64,000 nt of DNA from Carallia brachiata (GCA_021464245.1 JADCRB010000028.1:4198796-4262795); one strand, 5' to 3'. Counted from the first letter of the stretch, positions 24,200 through 38,510 are shown. Made by a program: numbers and translations. Notes: generated from the sequence alone by a model not told the origin.

Positions 24200-25310
24200 A
24201 GCAACAACAACAAAATCAGACTCCTTGCCTGCACGGGTATAAAAGACAAGACAGTAACAATAACAAAAGCAAATTCTTTGCCGACAAGAGTATAAAAGGT
24301 GAAAAGTACAACAACAAAAGTTTACTCGTTGCCCGTACGACTATAAAAGACGAGATTGTAACAATAGCAAAGCAGACTCGTAGTCCATGCGAGTTTGAAA
24401 GGCTAGACAATAAAAAACAACAAATGCAGACTCCTTGCCCACAACAACAACAACAAAACTAGAGTCCTTGCCCGCATGAAAATGAAAGGTGAGACGGCAA
24501 CAACAGCAAAAGTAGACTCCTTGCTCACAATGGTATAAAAGGCGAAAAGTACAACAACAAACATATACTCCTGGCCCGTACGAATAAAAAAGGGGAGACA
24601 GTAGCAACAACAAAGCATACTCCAAGCCCGTGCGAGCATAAAAGTGAGACAACAACAACAACAACTGTAGACTCTGTGCCCACGAGAGCATAAAAGGCAA
24701 GAGGACAACAACAACAAAGGCACACTCCTTGGCCATGCAAGTATAAAAAGTAAGATGGCAACAACAAAGCTTACTCCTTGCCTTTACCAGTATAAAAGGC
24801 TCGTCGGCAGCAGCAACAAAACTAGACTCCTTTCCCTCACGAGTAAAAGACGAGACAGCAACAGCAAAGCATACTCCTTAACCACACAAGAATAAATGGC
24901 AAGACGACAACACAGCAGCAAAACCAGGCTCTTGCATACACGGGTATAAAAGGTAAGACAGTGACAACAATAAGAGCAGACACCTTGCCATAAGAGTATA
25001 AAAGGCGAAGTGTACAACAACAAAAGTATACTCCTTGCCCGCATGAGTATAAAAAGCGAGACAGTAACAACAAAGCATGCTCCTCACCCATACGAGTATA
25101 AAAGGGAAGACAGTAAAAATAATATATGTAGACTTCTTGCCCGTACAAATGTAAATGGCGAGATGGTAAGAACAACAAAAGCATACTCTTTACTCGCTCG
25201 AGTAAAAAAGGCAAGACGACAATAGCAAAGCCTACTCCTTGCCCGCACGAGTATAAAAGGTGAGACAGCAATAGCAAAGCATACTCCTTATCTGCATAAG
25301 AATAAAAGGA
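24200..25310 (+). repeat. Long higher-order unit, copy 1 (about 1.1 kb)
   Basis: Starts at AAAATCAGACTCC with a GGGTATAA monomer and runs through markers AAAAGTTTACTC, GCGAGTTTGAAAGGC and ACAACAAATGCAGAC. The same ordered markers restart at about 25311 and again at about 26488, giving three direct units of roughly 22-23 monomers. Confidence 0.75.
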
Positions 25311-26487
25311 AGACAACAACAACAACAAAATCAGACTCTTTGCTCGCATGGGTATAAGAACGAGACAGTAACAACAACAAAAGTAGACTCTTTGTAGACA
25401 TCAGTATAAAAGGTGAAAGGCACAATAACAAAAGTTTACTCCTTACCCGCATAAGTATAAATGACGAGATGGTAACAACAACAAAACAGATTCGTAGCCC
25501 ATGCGAGTTTAAAGGCTAGACAACAAAAACAACAAATGCAGACTACTTGCCTGCAAGAGTATGAAAGGCAACAATCACAACAACAAAACTATAGTCCTAG
25601 CCCGCTGGAGTGTAAAGGTCAAGACGGCAAGAACAACAAAACCAGAGTCCTTGCCTATGCGAAGATAAAAGGCGAGACGGCAACAACAGCAAAAGTAGAC
25701 TCCTTGCCTGCTAGAGTATAAAAGGCAAAAGGTACAACAACAAAAGTATACTCTTTTCCCACACGAGTATAAAAGGGAAAACAATAGCAACAACATAGCA
25801 TACTCCTAGCCTACGTGAGCATAAAAACGAGACAGCAACCACAACAAATGCAGACTCTATGCCCGCGAGAGTATAAAAGGCAAGATGGCAACAACAACAA
25901 AAGCACACCCCTAGCCCATGCAAGTATAAAAAGCGAGACGATAATAGTAAAGCTTGCTTCTTGCCTACAAGAGTATAAAATGCGAGTTGGCAGCAGAAAC
26001 AAAACTAGACTCTTTGCCCACACAACTAAAGGATGAGACGGCAACAACAAAGCATACTCTTTACCCACATAAGAATAAATGGCGAGACGACGACAACAAC
26101 AAAACCAGGCTTCTTGCCTACACGGGTATAAAAGGTAAGATAGTAACAACAATGAGAGCAGACACCTTGCCTACAAGGGTATAAAAGGCAAAATGTACAA
26201 CAACAAAAGTATACTCCTTGCTCATATGAGCATAAAAGGTGAGGCAGCAACAGCAAAGCATTTTCCTCACCCGTACGAGTATAAAGGCAAGACAGAAAAA
26301 ATAATAAATGTAGATTCCTTGCCCATACGAGTGTAAATGTGAGATGGCAAGAATAACAAATGCATGCTCTTTACTCGCACGGGTAAAAAAGGCGAGACAG
26401 CAACAGTAAAGTATACTCCTTACTGGTACGAGTTTAAAAGGCGAGACAGCAACAACAAAGCATACTCCCTACCTGCACCAGAATAAA
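25311..26487 (+). repeat. Long higher-order unit, copy 2 (about 1.18 kb)
   Basis: Repeats the monomer order of 24200-25310. Good alignments include 24474-24780 with 25659-25965 and 24850-25240 with 26033-26420 (an AATAAATGGC monomer, then ACCAGGC, then ACACGGGTATAAAAGGTAAG). Confidence 0.78.
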
Positions 26488-27240
26488 AGGTGAGATCGCA
26501 ACAACAACAAAATCAAACTCCTTGCCCGCACGGGTATAAAAGGCGAGACAGTAACAACAACAAAAGCAGACTCTTTGCCCATAAGTGTATGAAAGGCGAA
26601 CAGTACAACAACAAAAGTATACTCCTTGCCTGTATGAGTAAAAAAGGCGAGATAGTAACAATAGCAAATCAAACTCCTAGCCCGCACGATTTTAAAAGGC
26701 AAGATAGCAAAAACAACAAATGCATAGCCCTTGCCGGCAAGAGTATGAAAGGCGACGAGCACAACAATAAAAGTATACTCCTAGCCCGCCTGAGTATAAA
26801 TGTGGGACGGCAACAGCAACAAAATGAAAGTCCTTGCTCGCACGAAGATAAAAGGCAAGATGAAAAAAAAACAGCTAAAGTAGGCTCTTTACTAGCAAGA
26901 GTATAAAAGGCAAAAAGTACAACAACAAAAGTATACTCCATGCCCGTACGAGTATAAAAGTGGAGACGGTAGCAATAACAAAGCATACTCCTAGCCCGCA
27001 TGAGTATAAAGATGAGACGACAACAACAACAAAAGCAGGCCACAAGAGTATAAAAGGCAAGACAACAACAGCAAAACATTCTCCTCGCCCGCTTGAGTAT
27101 AAAAGGAGAGACTGCAACAACAAAAAACCAGACTCTTTGCCCGTACGAGCATAAAAGGAGAGATAACAAACAACAATAAAAGTATACTCTTTACTTGCAC
27201 GGGCATAAAAGGCAAGATGGCAATAGCAAAGCATACTCCT
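26488..27240 (+). repeat. Long higher-order unit, copy 3 (partial)
   Basis: Begins with the same AAAATCAAACTCC and GGGTATAAAAGGCGAGAC start and carries ACAACAAATGCA and CACGAAGATAAAAGGC markers in the same order as copy 2. The match fades near 27240. Confidence 0.65.
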
Positions 27241-27552
27241 TACCTGAACGAGTGTAAAAGGCGTGGCGACAATAGCAACAAAACTAGACTCTTTGCTAGC
27301 ACAGGTATAAAATGAGATAGTAACAACAACAAAAGTAGACTCATTGCCCGCAAGAGCTTAAAAGGCAAAACGTACAACAAGAAAAGTATACTCCTTCTTG
27401 CGCATGTATAACAGGCAACATGGCAACAACAGCAAGGCAGACTCCTAGCCTGCAAGAGTGCAAGAGGTGAAAAGGCAAAAACAAAAAAAGTAGACTCCTT
27501 GCCTGTAAGAGTATAAAAGGCAACAAGCACAACAACAAAAGTACTCTTGCCT

Positions 27553-27844
27553 GCAAGTGTATAAATGGTGAGAAAGCAACAACAAAGCAAACTCCATGTC
27601 TACACAAGTATAAAAGGCGAGACGACAAAAACAAAGCGTGCTGCTTGCCCGCACATGTATAAAAGGCAAGACGGTAATGACAACAAACCAGACCCCTTGT
27701 CCATACGAGACAGCAACAGCAAAGCATACTATTTGCCTACATGGCCTTAAAAGGTGGCACAGTAACAGGAGAGCATATTTACCCTACCCGCACATGTATA
27801 AAAGGCGTGTATAAAAGTCGAGACAGCAACAACAAAGTTCGACT
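27553..27844 (+). repeat. Local duplication, copy 1 of 28410-28700
   Basis: Starts GCAAGTGTATAAATGGTG and ends AAAGTTCGACT. It includes a truncated monomer in which two TATA boxes lie 14 bp apart (GTATAAAAGGCGTGTATAAA). The copy at 28410-28700 has the same oddity, so the truncation predates the duplication (offset about 857 bp). Confidence 0.88.
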
Positions 27845-27845
27845 N
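27845..27845. other. Unresolved base (N)
   Basis: The only ambiguous base I noticed in the window, within TTCGACTNACTCC. It lies at the end of a duplicated segment. The paralog near 28700 reads TTCGACTACTTGCC, so a sequencing or assembly uncertainty between near-identical repeats is likely. Confidence 0.95.
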
Positions 27846-28409
27846 ACTCCTTGCGTTGCGCCGCACGTAAAAACGACGATACAATAACAACAAACACAAC
27901 TCAGTGCCTGTACGTGTATAAAGTTGAGACAGCAATAACAACAAAAGCATACTCCTGCCTGCAGCACGAGTATAAAAGGCGAGACAGTAATAGCAAAGCA
28001 TATTCCTTTCCCCAAGATATAAAGGCGAGACGGCAACTAAAAAGCATGCTCCTCGCCCGCATGAGTATAAAAGGCCGATGACACACAACAAAACACCACA
28101 CTCCTTGGCCGCACAAGTATAAAATGCGAAGGCACAACAACAAAGCACATTCTTTGCTTGCACGAGTATAAGAGGCGAGATGACAATAGCAAAGCATACT
28201 CTTACCCCACACTGTATGAAAGGCAAGATGAAAACAACACAAAACAATCCTTGCCCGCACGAGCGAAAGGTGAGACAGTAAGAACAACAAAAGCATACCC
28301 TTTGCTCGCATGACTGTAAAAGCCGAGATGACATCAACAAAACATACTCCTTGCCCAAACCTGTATAAAAATTGAGATGGCAACAACAACAAAACCATAC
28401 ACTTTACCT

Positions 28410-28700
28410 GCAAGTGTATAAATGGTGAGAAAGCAATAACAAAGCAAACTCCATGTCTACACAAGTATAAAAGGCGAGATGACAAAAACAAAGCGTGCAG
28501 CTTGCCGGTACATGTATAAAAGGCAAGACGGTAATGACAACAAAACCAGACCCCTTGTCCATACAAGACAGCAATAGCAAAGAATACTATTTGCCTGCAT
28601 GGCCTTAAAAGGCGGCACGGTAATAGCAGAGCATATTCCCTACCCGCACACGTATAAAAGGCGTGTATAAAAGTTGAGACAGAAACAACAAAGTTCGACT
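28410..28700 (+). repeat. Local duplication, copy 2 of 27553-27844
   Basis: Same ordered landmarks as 27553-27844: AGAAAGCAATAACAAAGC, AAAACAAAGCGTGC, ATTTGCCTGCATGGCC, and the double TATA box. Scattered transitions separate the copies. Confidence 0.88.
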
Positions 28701-31700
28701 ACTTGCCCGTACAAGTATAAACGTTGAGATGGCAACAACAACAAAAGAATAGTCTTTGCCTGCACAAGTAAAAGGCGCGATGGCTATAGCAAGGGATACT
28801 CCTTACTTGCCGACGAGTATAAAAGTTGAGGCGACAACAACAAAGCATGCTCCTCACCTCACGAACATAAAAGGCGACAGGACAACAATAACAAAACCAA
28901 ATTCCTGCCCTCATAAGTATAAAAGGTTTGACGACAAATTAAAAAGGAACGCTCCTTGCCTGCTGAAGATAAATGGTGAGGCGGCAACACAAAGCACACT
29001 CATTGCCCACACGAGCATAAAAGGCATGATGGCAACAACAACAAAACCAACTCCTGCCCGCACAGGTGTAAAATGTGAGATAGTAACAACAACAAAAGCA
29101 TGCTCTTTGCTCGCTAGTGGTAAAAGGCTAAGGTACAACAACAAAAGTATACTCCTTGCCCGCAGAGTATAAAGGGCGAGATAGCAGCAACAACAACAAG
29201 CACACCCTAGCCCCATGAGTATAAAACGTGAGACAACAAATAACAAAGCACACACTCCTTGCCCACATGAGTATAAAAGGCGAGAGGGCAACAACAACAA
29301 AACCAGACTCTTTGCATGCATGGGTATAAAAGGCGAGACAATAACAACAACAAAAGCAAACTCCTAGCCCGCAACAGTAAAAAGGAACAAGTACAACCAC
29401 AAACAAAAGTATACTCATTGCTCGAATGAGTACAAAAGGCGAGAAGGCAAACAATAACAAAACCGTACACCCTGCCTGCACGAATATGAAAGTCAAGATG
29501 CTAACAATAGCAAAGCAGACTCCTAGCCCGCACGAGTAGGAAAGGCGTGACGGCAACAACAATAAAAGGAGACTTCTTGCCTGCAAGAGTATAAAAGGCA
29601 AAAGGCACAATAACAAAAGTATACTCCCTACAAACACAAGTATAAAAGGCGAGACAACAACAACAACAAAGCCAGACTGCTTACCCACATGAGCATAAAA
29701 GGCAAGATGGCAACAACAATAAAAGTAGACTCCTTGCCCGCAAGAGTAAAAAAGGAAAAAAGTATGTCAACAAAAGTATAATCTTTGCCTGCACGAATAT
29801 AAAAGGCGAGAAGGCAATAACAACAAAACCAGACTACTTACTTGTGAGAGTGTAAAATGCAAAAAGTACCACAATGAAGGTATAGTCCTCACACGCCCGA
29901 GTATGAAAAGCAAGACGGCAACAACAAAGCATATACCTTGCCCACACAAGTATAAAAGGCAATATGGCAACAACAAAGCATGCTGCTTGCTCCCACGAGT
30001 ACAAAAGGCCCGACGGCAACAACAACATACCAGACTTCTTGCCCGTACGAGTATAAAAGGCGACACGGAAAAGGCAAAAAAAGCATACTACCTGCCCACA
30101 CGAGTATAATAGGCAAGGTGTTAACAACAACAAAAGCAAACTCCCAGCCCGGACGAGTATACAAGGCCAGACAAAAACAACAACAAAAGTAGGCTCCATG
30201 CCTAGAAGAATATAAAGGGCAAAAAGTACAAAATCAAAAGTATCCTCCTTGCTTGCATGAGCATAAAAGGTGAGATGGTATCAATTGCAAAGCAAAAGCA
30301 TAGCCCTCACGAGTATAAAAAGCTAGACGACAATAATAACAAAACTAGACTCCTTGCCCGCAAGAGTATAAAAGGCGACAAGTATGACAACAAAAGTATG
30401 CTCCGCGCCGGCACAAGTGCCAAAGGCAAGACGGCAACAACGATGCCGATTGCTTGCCGGCACTAGTATAAAAGGCGAGATGGCAACAACCACAAACCTA
30501 GACTCCTTACCTCTACGAGTATAAAAGGCAAGGCAGCAACAACAACAAAAGCAGACTTCCAGCCTGCATGAGTATAAACGGCGAGATGAAAACAACAAAA
30601 AAGTGGACTTCTTACCCACAAGAGTATAAAAGTCGAAAGGTACAGCAACGAAGATACTCCTTGGCTACACGTATAAAAGGCGAACACCGCAACAAAAACA
30701 ATGCCAGACTCATTGCTTACACGTGTATAAAATGTGATGCAACAAGAACAACAAAAGTAGACTTCGTGCCCGCAATAGTTTAAAAGGAAAAAAACACAAC
30801 AACAAAAGCTTATTCCTTGCCTGCACGGGTTTAAAAGGCGATACAGCAACAACAACAGAACTAGACTATTTTCCTGGAAGAGTATCAAAGGTGACAAGTA
30901 CAAAAACAAAAGTATACTCCTCATTCGTTCGACTATAAAAGATGAGACGGTAACAACAAAACATACTCCTTGCCCGCACGACTATAAAAGGTCAAACGGT
31001 AACAACAAAACCATACTTCTTGCCTGTAGGTGTATAAACGGTGAGGGGGCAAAGCAACGCATGCTTCTTACTCGAACGAGTATAAAAGGCGAGAAGGCAA
31101 CATTAAAGCTTGCTCGTTGTCCGCACGAGTATAAAAGGCAAGACGACAACAGCAAAACATACCCCTTGTCCACAAGAGTATAAAAGGCGAGACAGCAACA
31201 ATAGGAAAGCAGACTCCTAGCCCATACATGTATAGAATATGAGACGACAACAGCAAAAAGAGCAGCCTCATTGGCTGCAAGAGTATAATAAGTGACAAGT
31301 GCAACAGTAAAAGTATACTACTCGACCCCCTGAGTATAAAAGGCGAGACGACATCAACAACAAAACTAGACTCTTTGCCCACACAGTTGTAAGGATGAAT
31401 GGCACAACAGCAAAAGTAGACTTCTGCCCAAAAATATAAAGAGCGAAAAGTACAACAACAAAAGTATACTCCTTGCCCACACGAGTATAATAGGCAAGAC
31501 GACAACAACAATAAAACTAGACTCCTTTCCTAAAAGGGTATAAAAAGCGTATAGTACAACAACAAAAGAATACTCCGTGCTCGCACGAGTACAAAAGGTG
31601 AGACAACCAACAACAAAAACCAACTCTTTCTAGCATGACCATAACAGGCTGGACAACAACAACAACAAAATCAGACTCCTTGCCCGCAAGAAAATGTAAA

Positions 31701-32204
31701 GGCTAAAAGCACAACAATTAAAGCATACACCTCACCTACACAACTATAAAAGGTGAGGACGGTAGCAACAACAAAGTAGACTTCTAGCCCACTAGAGTGT
31801 CAAAGGTAAGACTGCAACAACAACAAAAGTAGACTCCTTGCCTGCAATAATACAAAAGACGAGACGGTAACAACAAAGCATACTTCTTGCCCGCATGAGT
31901 ATAAAAGGCAAGATGGCAACAGCAAAGCATATGTTTGCCATATGAGTATAAAAGGCAAGACGACAACAACAACAAAACTGGACTCCTTGCCCTATAGGTA
32001 TAAATGGCGAGACGACAACAGCAAAGCAAGCGCCTAGCCTCACTAGCGAGACGACAGCAATAACAACAAAAGCATACTCCCTGCCCGCATGAGTATAAAA
32101 GGCGAGATGGCAACAAGAAAGCAGACTCCTTGCTGGCATGAGTATAAAAGGCAAAACGGCAACAACAAGAAAAGCAAACTTCTTGCCGCGAGATATAAAA
32201 TGCG

Positions 32205-35200
32205 ACAAGTGCAATAGCAAAGGTATACTCTTCGCCCACCCAAGTATAAAAGGCAAGATAACAACAACAACAAAAACTAGATACCTTGCTCACACAAGTA
32301 TAAAAGGCGAGATGACAACAATAGCCAAAGTAGACTCCTTGCCTGCAAGAACATAAAAGGCAAAAAGTATGAAAAAACTAAACTCTTTGCTTGCACGAGT
32401 ATAAAAGGTGAGACGGTAACAACAGCAAAGCAGATGCCTAGCGCTCACGAGAATAAAAGGCGAGACTATAATGACAGCAAAAACAAACCCCTTGTGCCTG
32501 CAAGAGTATAAAAGGCGAGACAGCCTGCGCAACTAGAAATGGCTAGATGGGTACGACAAAGCATGCTGCTTGCCTGCACGAGTATAAAAGGCGAAACGGT
32601 AACAACAAAGCATATTCTTTGCCCGCAAGAGTATAAAACGCAAGCCGACAACAACAAAGCATGCTCCTTACCTGCACAAATATAAAAGGCAAAAATGGCA
32701 ACAACAAAGCATAGTCTTTGCCCGTATGAGTGTAAAAGGCGAGCCGACAACATCAAACCATGCTCCTCACCCGCATGAGTATAAACGGTGAGATGACAAC
32801 AACAACAAAAGCATTACTCTTTGCCCACACAAGTGTAAAAGCTAAGACGACAACAACATCAAACACATGCTCTTTGCCCACAGGAGCACAAAAGGCGAGA
32901 CGGCAACCGTAAAGCATACTCTTTGCCGAACGAGTATAAAAGACGAGACAGCAACAACAAGAAAACCAGACTCCTTGCCTGTACAAATACAAACTGTGAG
33001 ACGACAACACCAACAAAAGCTGATTCCTTGCCCGTAATAGTATAAAAGGCGTGACGACAACAACAAAGCACGCTCTTTTCTGACGCAAGTATAAAAGGCG
33101 TGACGACAACAAGAACAAAGCTAGACTCTTTGCTTGTGCAAGCATAAAAGGCAAGACGACAATAACAGCAGCAACATACTCTTAGCTCACACGAGTACAA
33201 AAGGCGAGAGGGCAACATCAAAGTTTAATCCTTGCCCGCAAGAGTATAAAAGCCAAGCTAGCAACAGCAAAGCATACTCCTTACCTGCAAGAGTTTTAAA
33301 GGTGAGATGGCAACAATGCATACTCCTTGCCCGCAAGATCACAAAAGGCGAGATGGCAGGAACAATAAAGTAGACTCTTAGCCCGCACGAGGATAAAAGA
33401 CGAGACTGCAACCACAAAAAAAGCAGACTCCTTGCTTGCACGATACAAGGGATGAGACAATAACAACAAAAAACTCGACTCCTTACCCGCCGAGTGTCAA
33501 AGGCGAGATGGAAACAACAGCAAAAGTAGCCTCATTCCTTCAAGACTATATAACATGAAAAGTACGACAACAAAAGTTTACGCCTAGCCCGCACTAATAT
33601 AAAATGCGGATGACAACAACAACAAAACCAGACTCTTTGCCCACATGAGATAAAAGGCGAGACGACAACAACAACAAAAGCAGACCTTGCCCGTAAGAGT
33701 ACAAAAGGTGAGACAGCGACAACTAAGCATATTGCTTGCCCGCACGAGTATGAAAGGCAGACAGTAACAACAACAAAAGCATACTCCTAGCCCGCACAAG
33801 CATGAAAGACGAGTCGACAACAGTAAAGCATACTCTTTAACTGCACGAGTATAAAATGCGAGACAGCAGCAACAAAAAATGTAGACTCCTAGCCCGCAAG
33901 AGCTAAAAAGGTAAGACGGTGACAACAAAGCATACTCGTTGCCCGTACGAGTACAAAATGCATGACAACAACAACAAAGCATGTTGGTTTCCTTGCATGA
34001 GTATAAAAGGAGAGACAACAGCAACAACAAAACCAAACTGCAAGCCCGCACAAGTGGAAAAGGCGAGATGGCAACAACAGTAAAAGTAGGCTCTTTGCTT
34101 GCAAGAATATAAAAGGCGAAAACTACAAAAACAAAAGCATAGTCCTTGCCCGCATGAGTATAAAAGGCAAGACAACAATAGCAAAGCATACTCTTTACTC
34201 ATTGCCCATATGATTATAAAAGGCAAGATAGCAACAATCACAAAACCAAACTCCTTGTTTGCACGAGTATAAACGCCAAGGCAACGACAACAGCAAAAGA
34301 AAACTCCTTGCCTGAAAGAGTATAAAGGGCAAAAAGTAGAACAACGAAGTATACTCTTTGCTCGCACGAGTATAAAAGACAAGACGGCAACACAGTGATA
34401 CGAACTCCTAGACCGCATGAGTATAAAAGGCGATACAGCAACAACAAGAAAAGCAGACTCCTTACCCTCAAGAGTATAAAAGGCGGCAAGTACAGCGACA
34501 AAAGTATACTCCTCTTCTGTCCAAGTGTAAAAGGCGAGGTGGCAACAACAACAAAATCAGACTCCTTGCCTGCACGAGTGTAAAAGGCGAGACGACAATA
34601 ACAGTAAAAGTAGACTCCTTGCCTGCAAGAGTATGAAAGGCATTATGGCAACAACAAAGCATACTATGTGCCCGCACGAGTATAAAAAGCAAGATGGCAT
34701 CAACAAGGCTTGCTACTGGCCCACAAGAGTGTAAAATGCGAGACAACAACAACAACAAAACTAGACTACTCGCTCGTACGAGTGTAAAATCTGAGATGGC
34801 ATCAACAACAAAAGCATGCTCCCTACCCGCACCAGTATTAAACCCGAGATGGCAGCAACAGCAAAACTAGACTCATTGCTCACAAGAATATAAATGGGAA
34901 AAGTACAAAAGCAAAAAAATAATCCTTGCCCACACGAATATGAAAGCTAAGACGGTAATAACAGCAAAGCAGACTCCTAGCCCACACGAGTATAAATGGC
35001 GAGACAACAACAACAAAGCATACTCTTTTTTCGTTCGAGTATAAAAGGCGAGATGACAACAACAAAGCATGCTCCTTACCTGCATGAGTATATAAGGCAA
35101 GACCGCAATAACAATAAAACCAAACTACTCGCCCATACGAGTATGAAAGCTGAGATGGCAACAACAACAAAAGCATACACTTTGCCCATGCGACTAAAAA

Positions 35201-37272
35201 GGGCGAGACAACAATAGCAAGAGTATAAAAGGTGGGACTTCAACAACAAATCGTGCGCCTTGTCTACACAAGTATAAAAGGGGAGACGGCAACAACAACA
35301 AAACCAAACTCCTTGCTTGTACGAGTATACAAGGCAAGACGGCAACAACAACAAAGGCCAACTTCTTGCTCGTAAGAGTATAAAAGGCGAGACGGCAACG
35401 ACAAAGCATACTCTTTGCCTACGCGAGTATAAATGGTGAGACAACAACAAAAAAGCAAGATGCTTGCCCGCACGAGCATAAAAGGCGAGACGTCAACAAC
35501 AACAAAACCATTCTCCTTGCCAAAGTGAGTATAATAGGCGAGACAAGAACAACAACAAACGAATAATCCTTGCTTGCTCTTGTATAAAAGACTAGATGGT
35601 AATAGCAAAGCATACTCCTTACCCGCACGAGAATACAAGGTGAGACAATAACAACAATAAAACTAGTTTCCTTGCTCACCTGAGTATAAAAGGCGAGACA
35701 TCACCAACAACAAAAGTGGACTCCTTGCCCACAAGAGTGTGAAAGGCAAAAACCACAACAACAAAAGTATAATCCTAGCTCACATGAGTATAAAAAGCGA
35801 GACAACAACAAGAACAAAGCAAACTCCCAGCCCCAACTAGCATAAAAGGTAAGACGACAACAACAACAAAACTAGACTCTTTGCCCATACGAGTATAAAA
35901 GGCGAGATGGGAGTAACAACAAAAGCTGACTCCTTGCCCGGAAGCGTATAAAGGGCGAGACGGCAACAACAAAGCACACTCTTTGCCCGCACGAGTATAA
36001 AAGGCGAGACAGTAACAACAAAGCGTGCTGCTTGCCGACATGAGTGTGAAAGGCGAGACGAAAACAACACAAAACCAGACTCCTTGCTTACAGGACTATG
36101 AAAGGCAAGACAGCAGCAACAACAAAGGCAAACTTTTTGTCTGCAAGAGTACAAAAATACGAGAAGTATATTAAGAAAAGTATACTCCTTGCCTGCACAA
36201 CTATGAAAGGCGAGAGTACAATAGTAGCAAAACAGACTCCTAGTCGCATGAGCATAAAAGGCGAAATAGCGATAACAACAAAACCATGCTCCTTGCTTGC
36301 AACAGTATAAAAGGTCAAAAGTATGTTCTTTGCCCGCACGAGTATGAAAGGTGAGATGGCAACAATAGCAAAAAAGACTCCCAATCTGTACGAGTATAAA
36401 AGGCGAAACAGTAATCACAACAAAAGTTGATTGCATGCCCGCAAGAGTATAAAAGGCGACAAATACAACGACAAAACGATACTCCTCGCCGCACGAGTGC
36501 AAAGGGTGGGAATGCAACAACAACTAAACTATACTTCTTGCACGCATGAGTTTAAAAGGCAAGACGGCAACAATAGCAAAAGTAGACTCCTTGCCCGCAT
36601 GAGTGTAAAAGATGGTATGGGAACAACAAAGCATACTCTTTCCCCGCACGTGTAGAAATGGTGGAACGGCAACAACAAAGCATGCTGCTTGCCTGCACAA
36701 GTATAAAAGGCGAGACGACCACAATAACGAAACCAGACTACTCGTCCGAACAAGTATAAAAGGTGACACAGCAACAACAAAAAAAGCATACTCCCTACTC
36801 GCACTAGTATTAAATACCTGAAGGCAATTGCAAACCATACTCTTTGCCCGCACGAGTATAAAACATGAGACGACAGCAACAAAGCAGGCTGCTTGCCCGC
36901 ACGAGTATAAAAGACAAGACAGCGACAACAACACAACTAGGCTTCTTGCCCGCAGGAGTATAAAAGGCAAGATGGCAACAACACTAAAGCAGACTCCTTC
37001 CACACAAGAGTATAAACGGCGACAAGAACAACAACAAAAGTATACTCATCGCCTACCCGAGCATGAAAAGAAAGACGACAACAACAACAAAGCTAGACTC
37101 CTTGCATGCACGGGTATAAAAGGCGAGACAACAATAACATGAAAAGTAGACTCTTTGCCTGCAAGAATAATAAAAGGAAAAACTTGCAAAAACAATAGTA
37201 TACTCCTTGCCTGCACAAGTACAAAAAGCTGATATGATAATAATAGCAAAGCAGACTCCTAGCCCGGACGAG
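32205..37272 (+). repeat. Segmental duplication copy 2, about 5.1 kb, partner of 14845-19947
   Basis: Matches 14845-19947 throughout. It continues without a break past 37272 into ordinary plus-strand satellite (GAGTATAATGGGCGAG), while copy 1 jumps at 19948 into inverted satellite. Copy 2 therefore shows the arrangement before the break. Small differences include loss of part of a monomer near 35215 and a single unit where copy 1 has the 49 bp doublet. Confidence 0.85.
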
Positions 37273-38295
37273 TATAATGGGCGAGATGGCAACAACAATG
37301 CATGCTCCTTGTTTGCGCGAGCATAAAAGGGGAGACAATAACAACAAAGCATGCTCTTTGCCTGCACGAGTATAAAAGGCGAGATGGCAACATCAACAAA
37401 AGCGCATGGATTGCTAGCACGAGCCAAGAAGGTGCGACGACAATAGCAAAGCATGCTTCTTGCCCGCACGAGTATAAAAGATGAGACAACAACAACAACA
37501 AAACTAGACTCCTTACCCATACTAGTATAAAAGGCAATACGGCAATAACAACAAAAGTTGACTCCTTGCCTACAAGAGTATGAAAGGAGATACGGCAGCA
37601 ACAAAGCATATACTCATGAGCATAAATGGTAGGACGGCAACAACAGAGCATGTTGCTTGCCGCACGAGTATAAAAGCTGAGACGATAACAACAACAAAAC
37701 CAGACTACTCGCTCGGATGAATATAAAAGGCGAGATGACAACAACAACAAAAGCATACTTCCTGCTTGAACGAGTATTAAGGGCACGACGGCAATTGCAA
37801 ACTGTACTCCTTGCCTGACGAGTATAAAATACAAGACGACAATAACAAAGCATACTCCTTGCCTGCAAGAGTATGAAAGGCGAGACGAAAACAACAAAGC
37901 ATGCTGCTTGCCCGCACGAGTATACAAGGTGAGACGACACCAACAACAAAACTAGGCTACTCGTTTAGACGAGTATAAAAGGCAAGACGACAGCAACAAC
38001 AAAAGTGTACTCCCCACCTGCAGGAGTATTAAAGGCATGAGGTCAATTGCAAACCATACTCCTTCCCTGCACGAGTATAAAATACGAGACGACAACAACA
38101 AAGCAGGCTGCTCTCCTGTTCGAGTATAAAAGGCTGATGGCAACAACACCAAAGCTGACTCCTTGCACGCAAGAGTATAAAAGGCAAAAAGTAGAACAAC
38201 AATAGTGTACTTGTCGCCTGCCTAAGTATAAAAGGAAAGATGGCAACAATAACAAAGCTAGACTCCTTGCACGCATGGGGATAAAAGGCAAGACA
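36605..38295 (+). repeat. Segmental duplication about 1.7 kb, partner of 42510-44235
   Basis: Both segments carry rare monomers with AGTATTAAA followed by GCAATTGCAAAC (36823, 37791 and 38043 here; 42710, 43669 and 43921 there, as CAACTGC or CAACTAC variants), the word ATTGCTAGCACGAG, and ACTACTCGTTTAGACGAG. The first part overlaps the end of the 5.1 kb duplication, so parts of this sequence exist three times (also 19370-19947). Confidence 0.85.
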
Positions 38296-38510
38296 GCCAA
38301 TAGCAAAAGTAGATTGTTTTCCCGCAAGAATATAAAATGCAAAACTTGCAAAAACAACAATATACTCCATGCCCACACAAATATAAAAGCCGAGATGGTA
38401 ATAATAGGGAAGTAGACTCCTTGCTCGCACGAGTATAAAAGGCAAGACGCAACAACAAAGCATACTCCTTGCTCGCGTGAGTATAGAAGGCATGACGACA
38501 ACAACAAATC

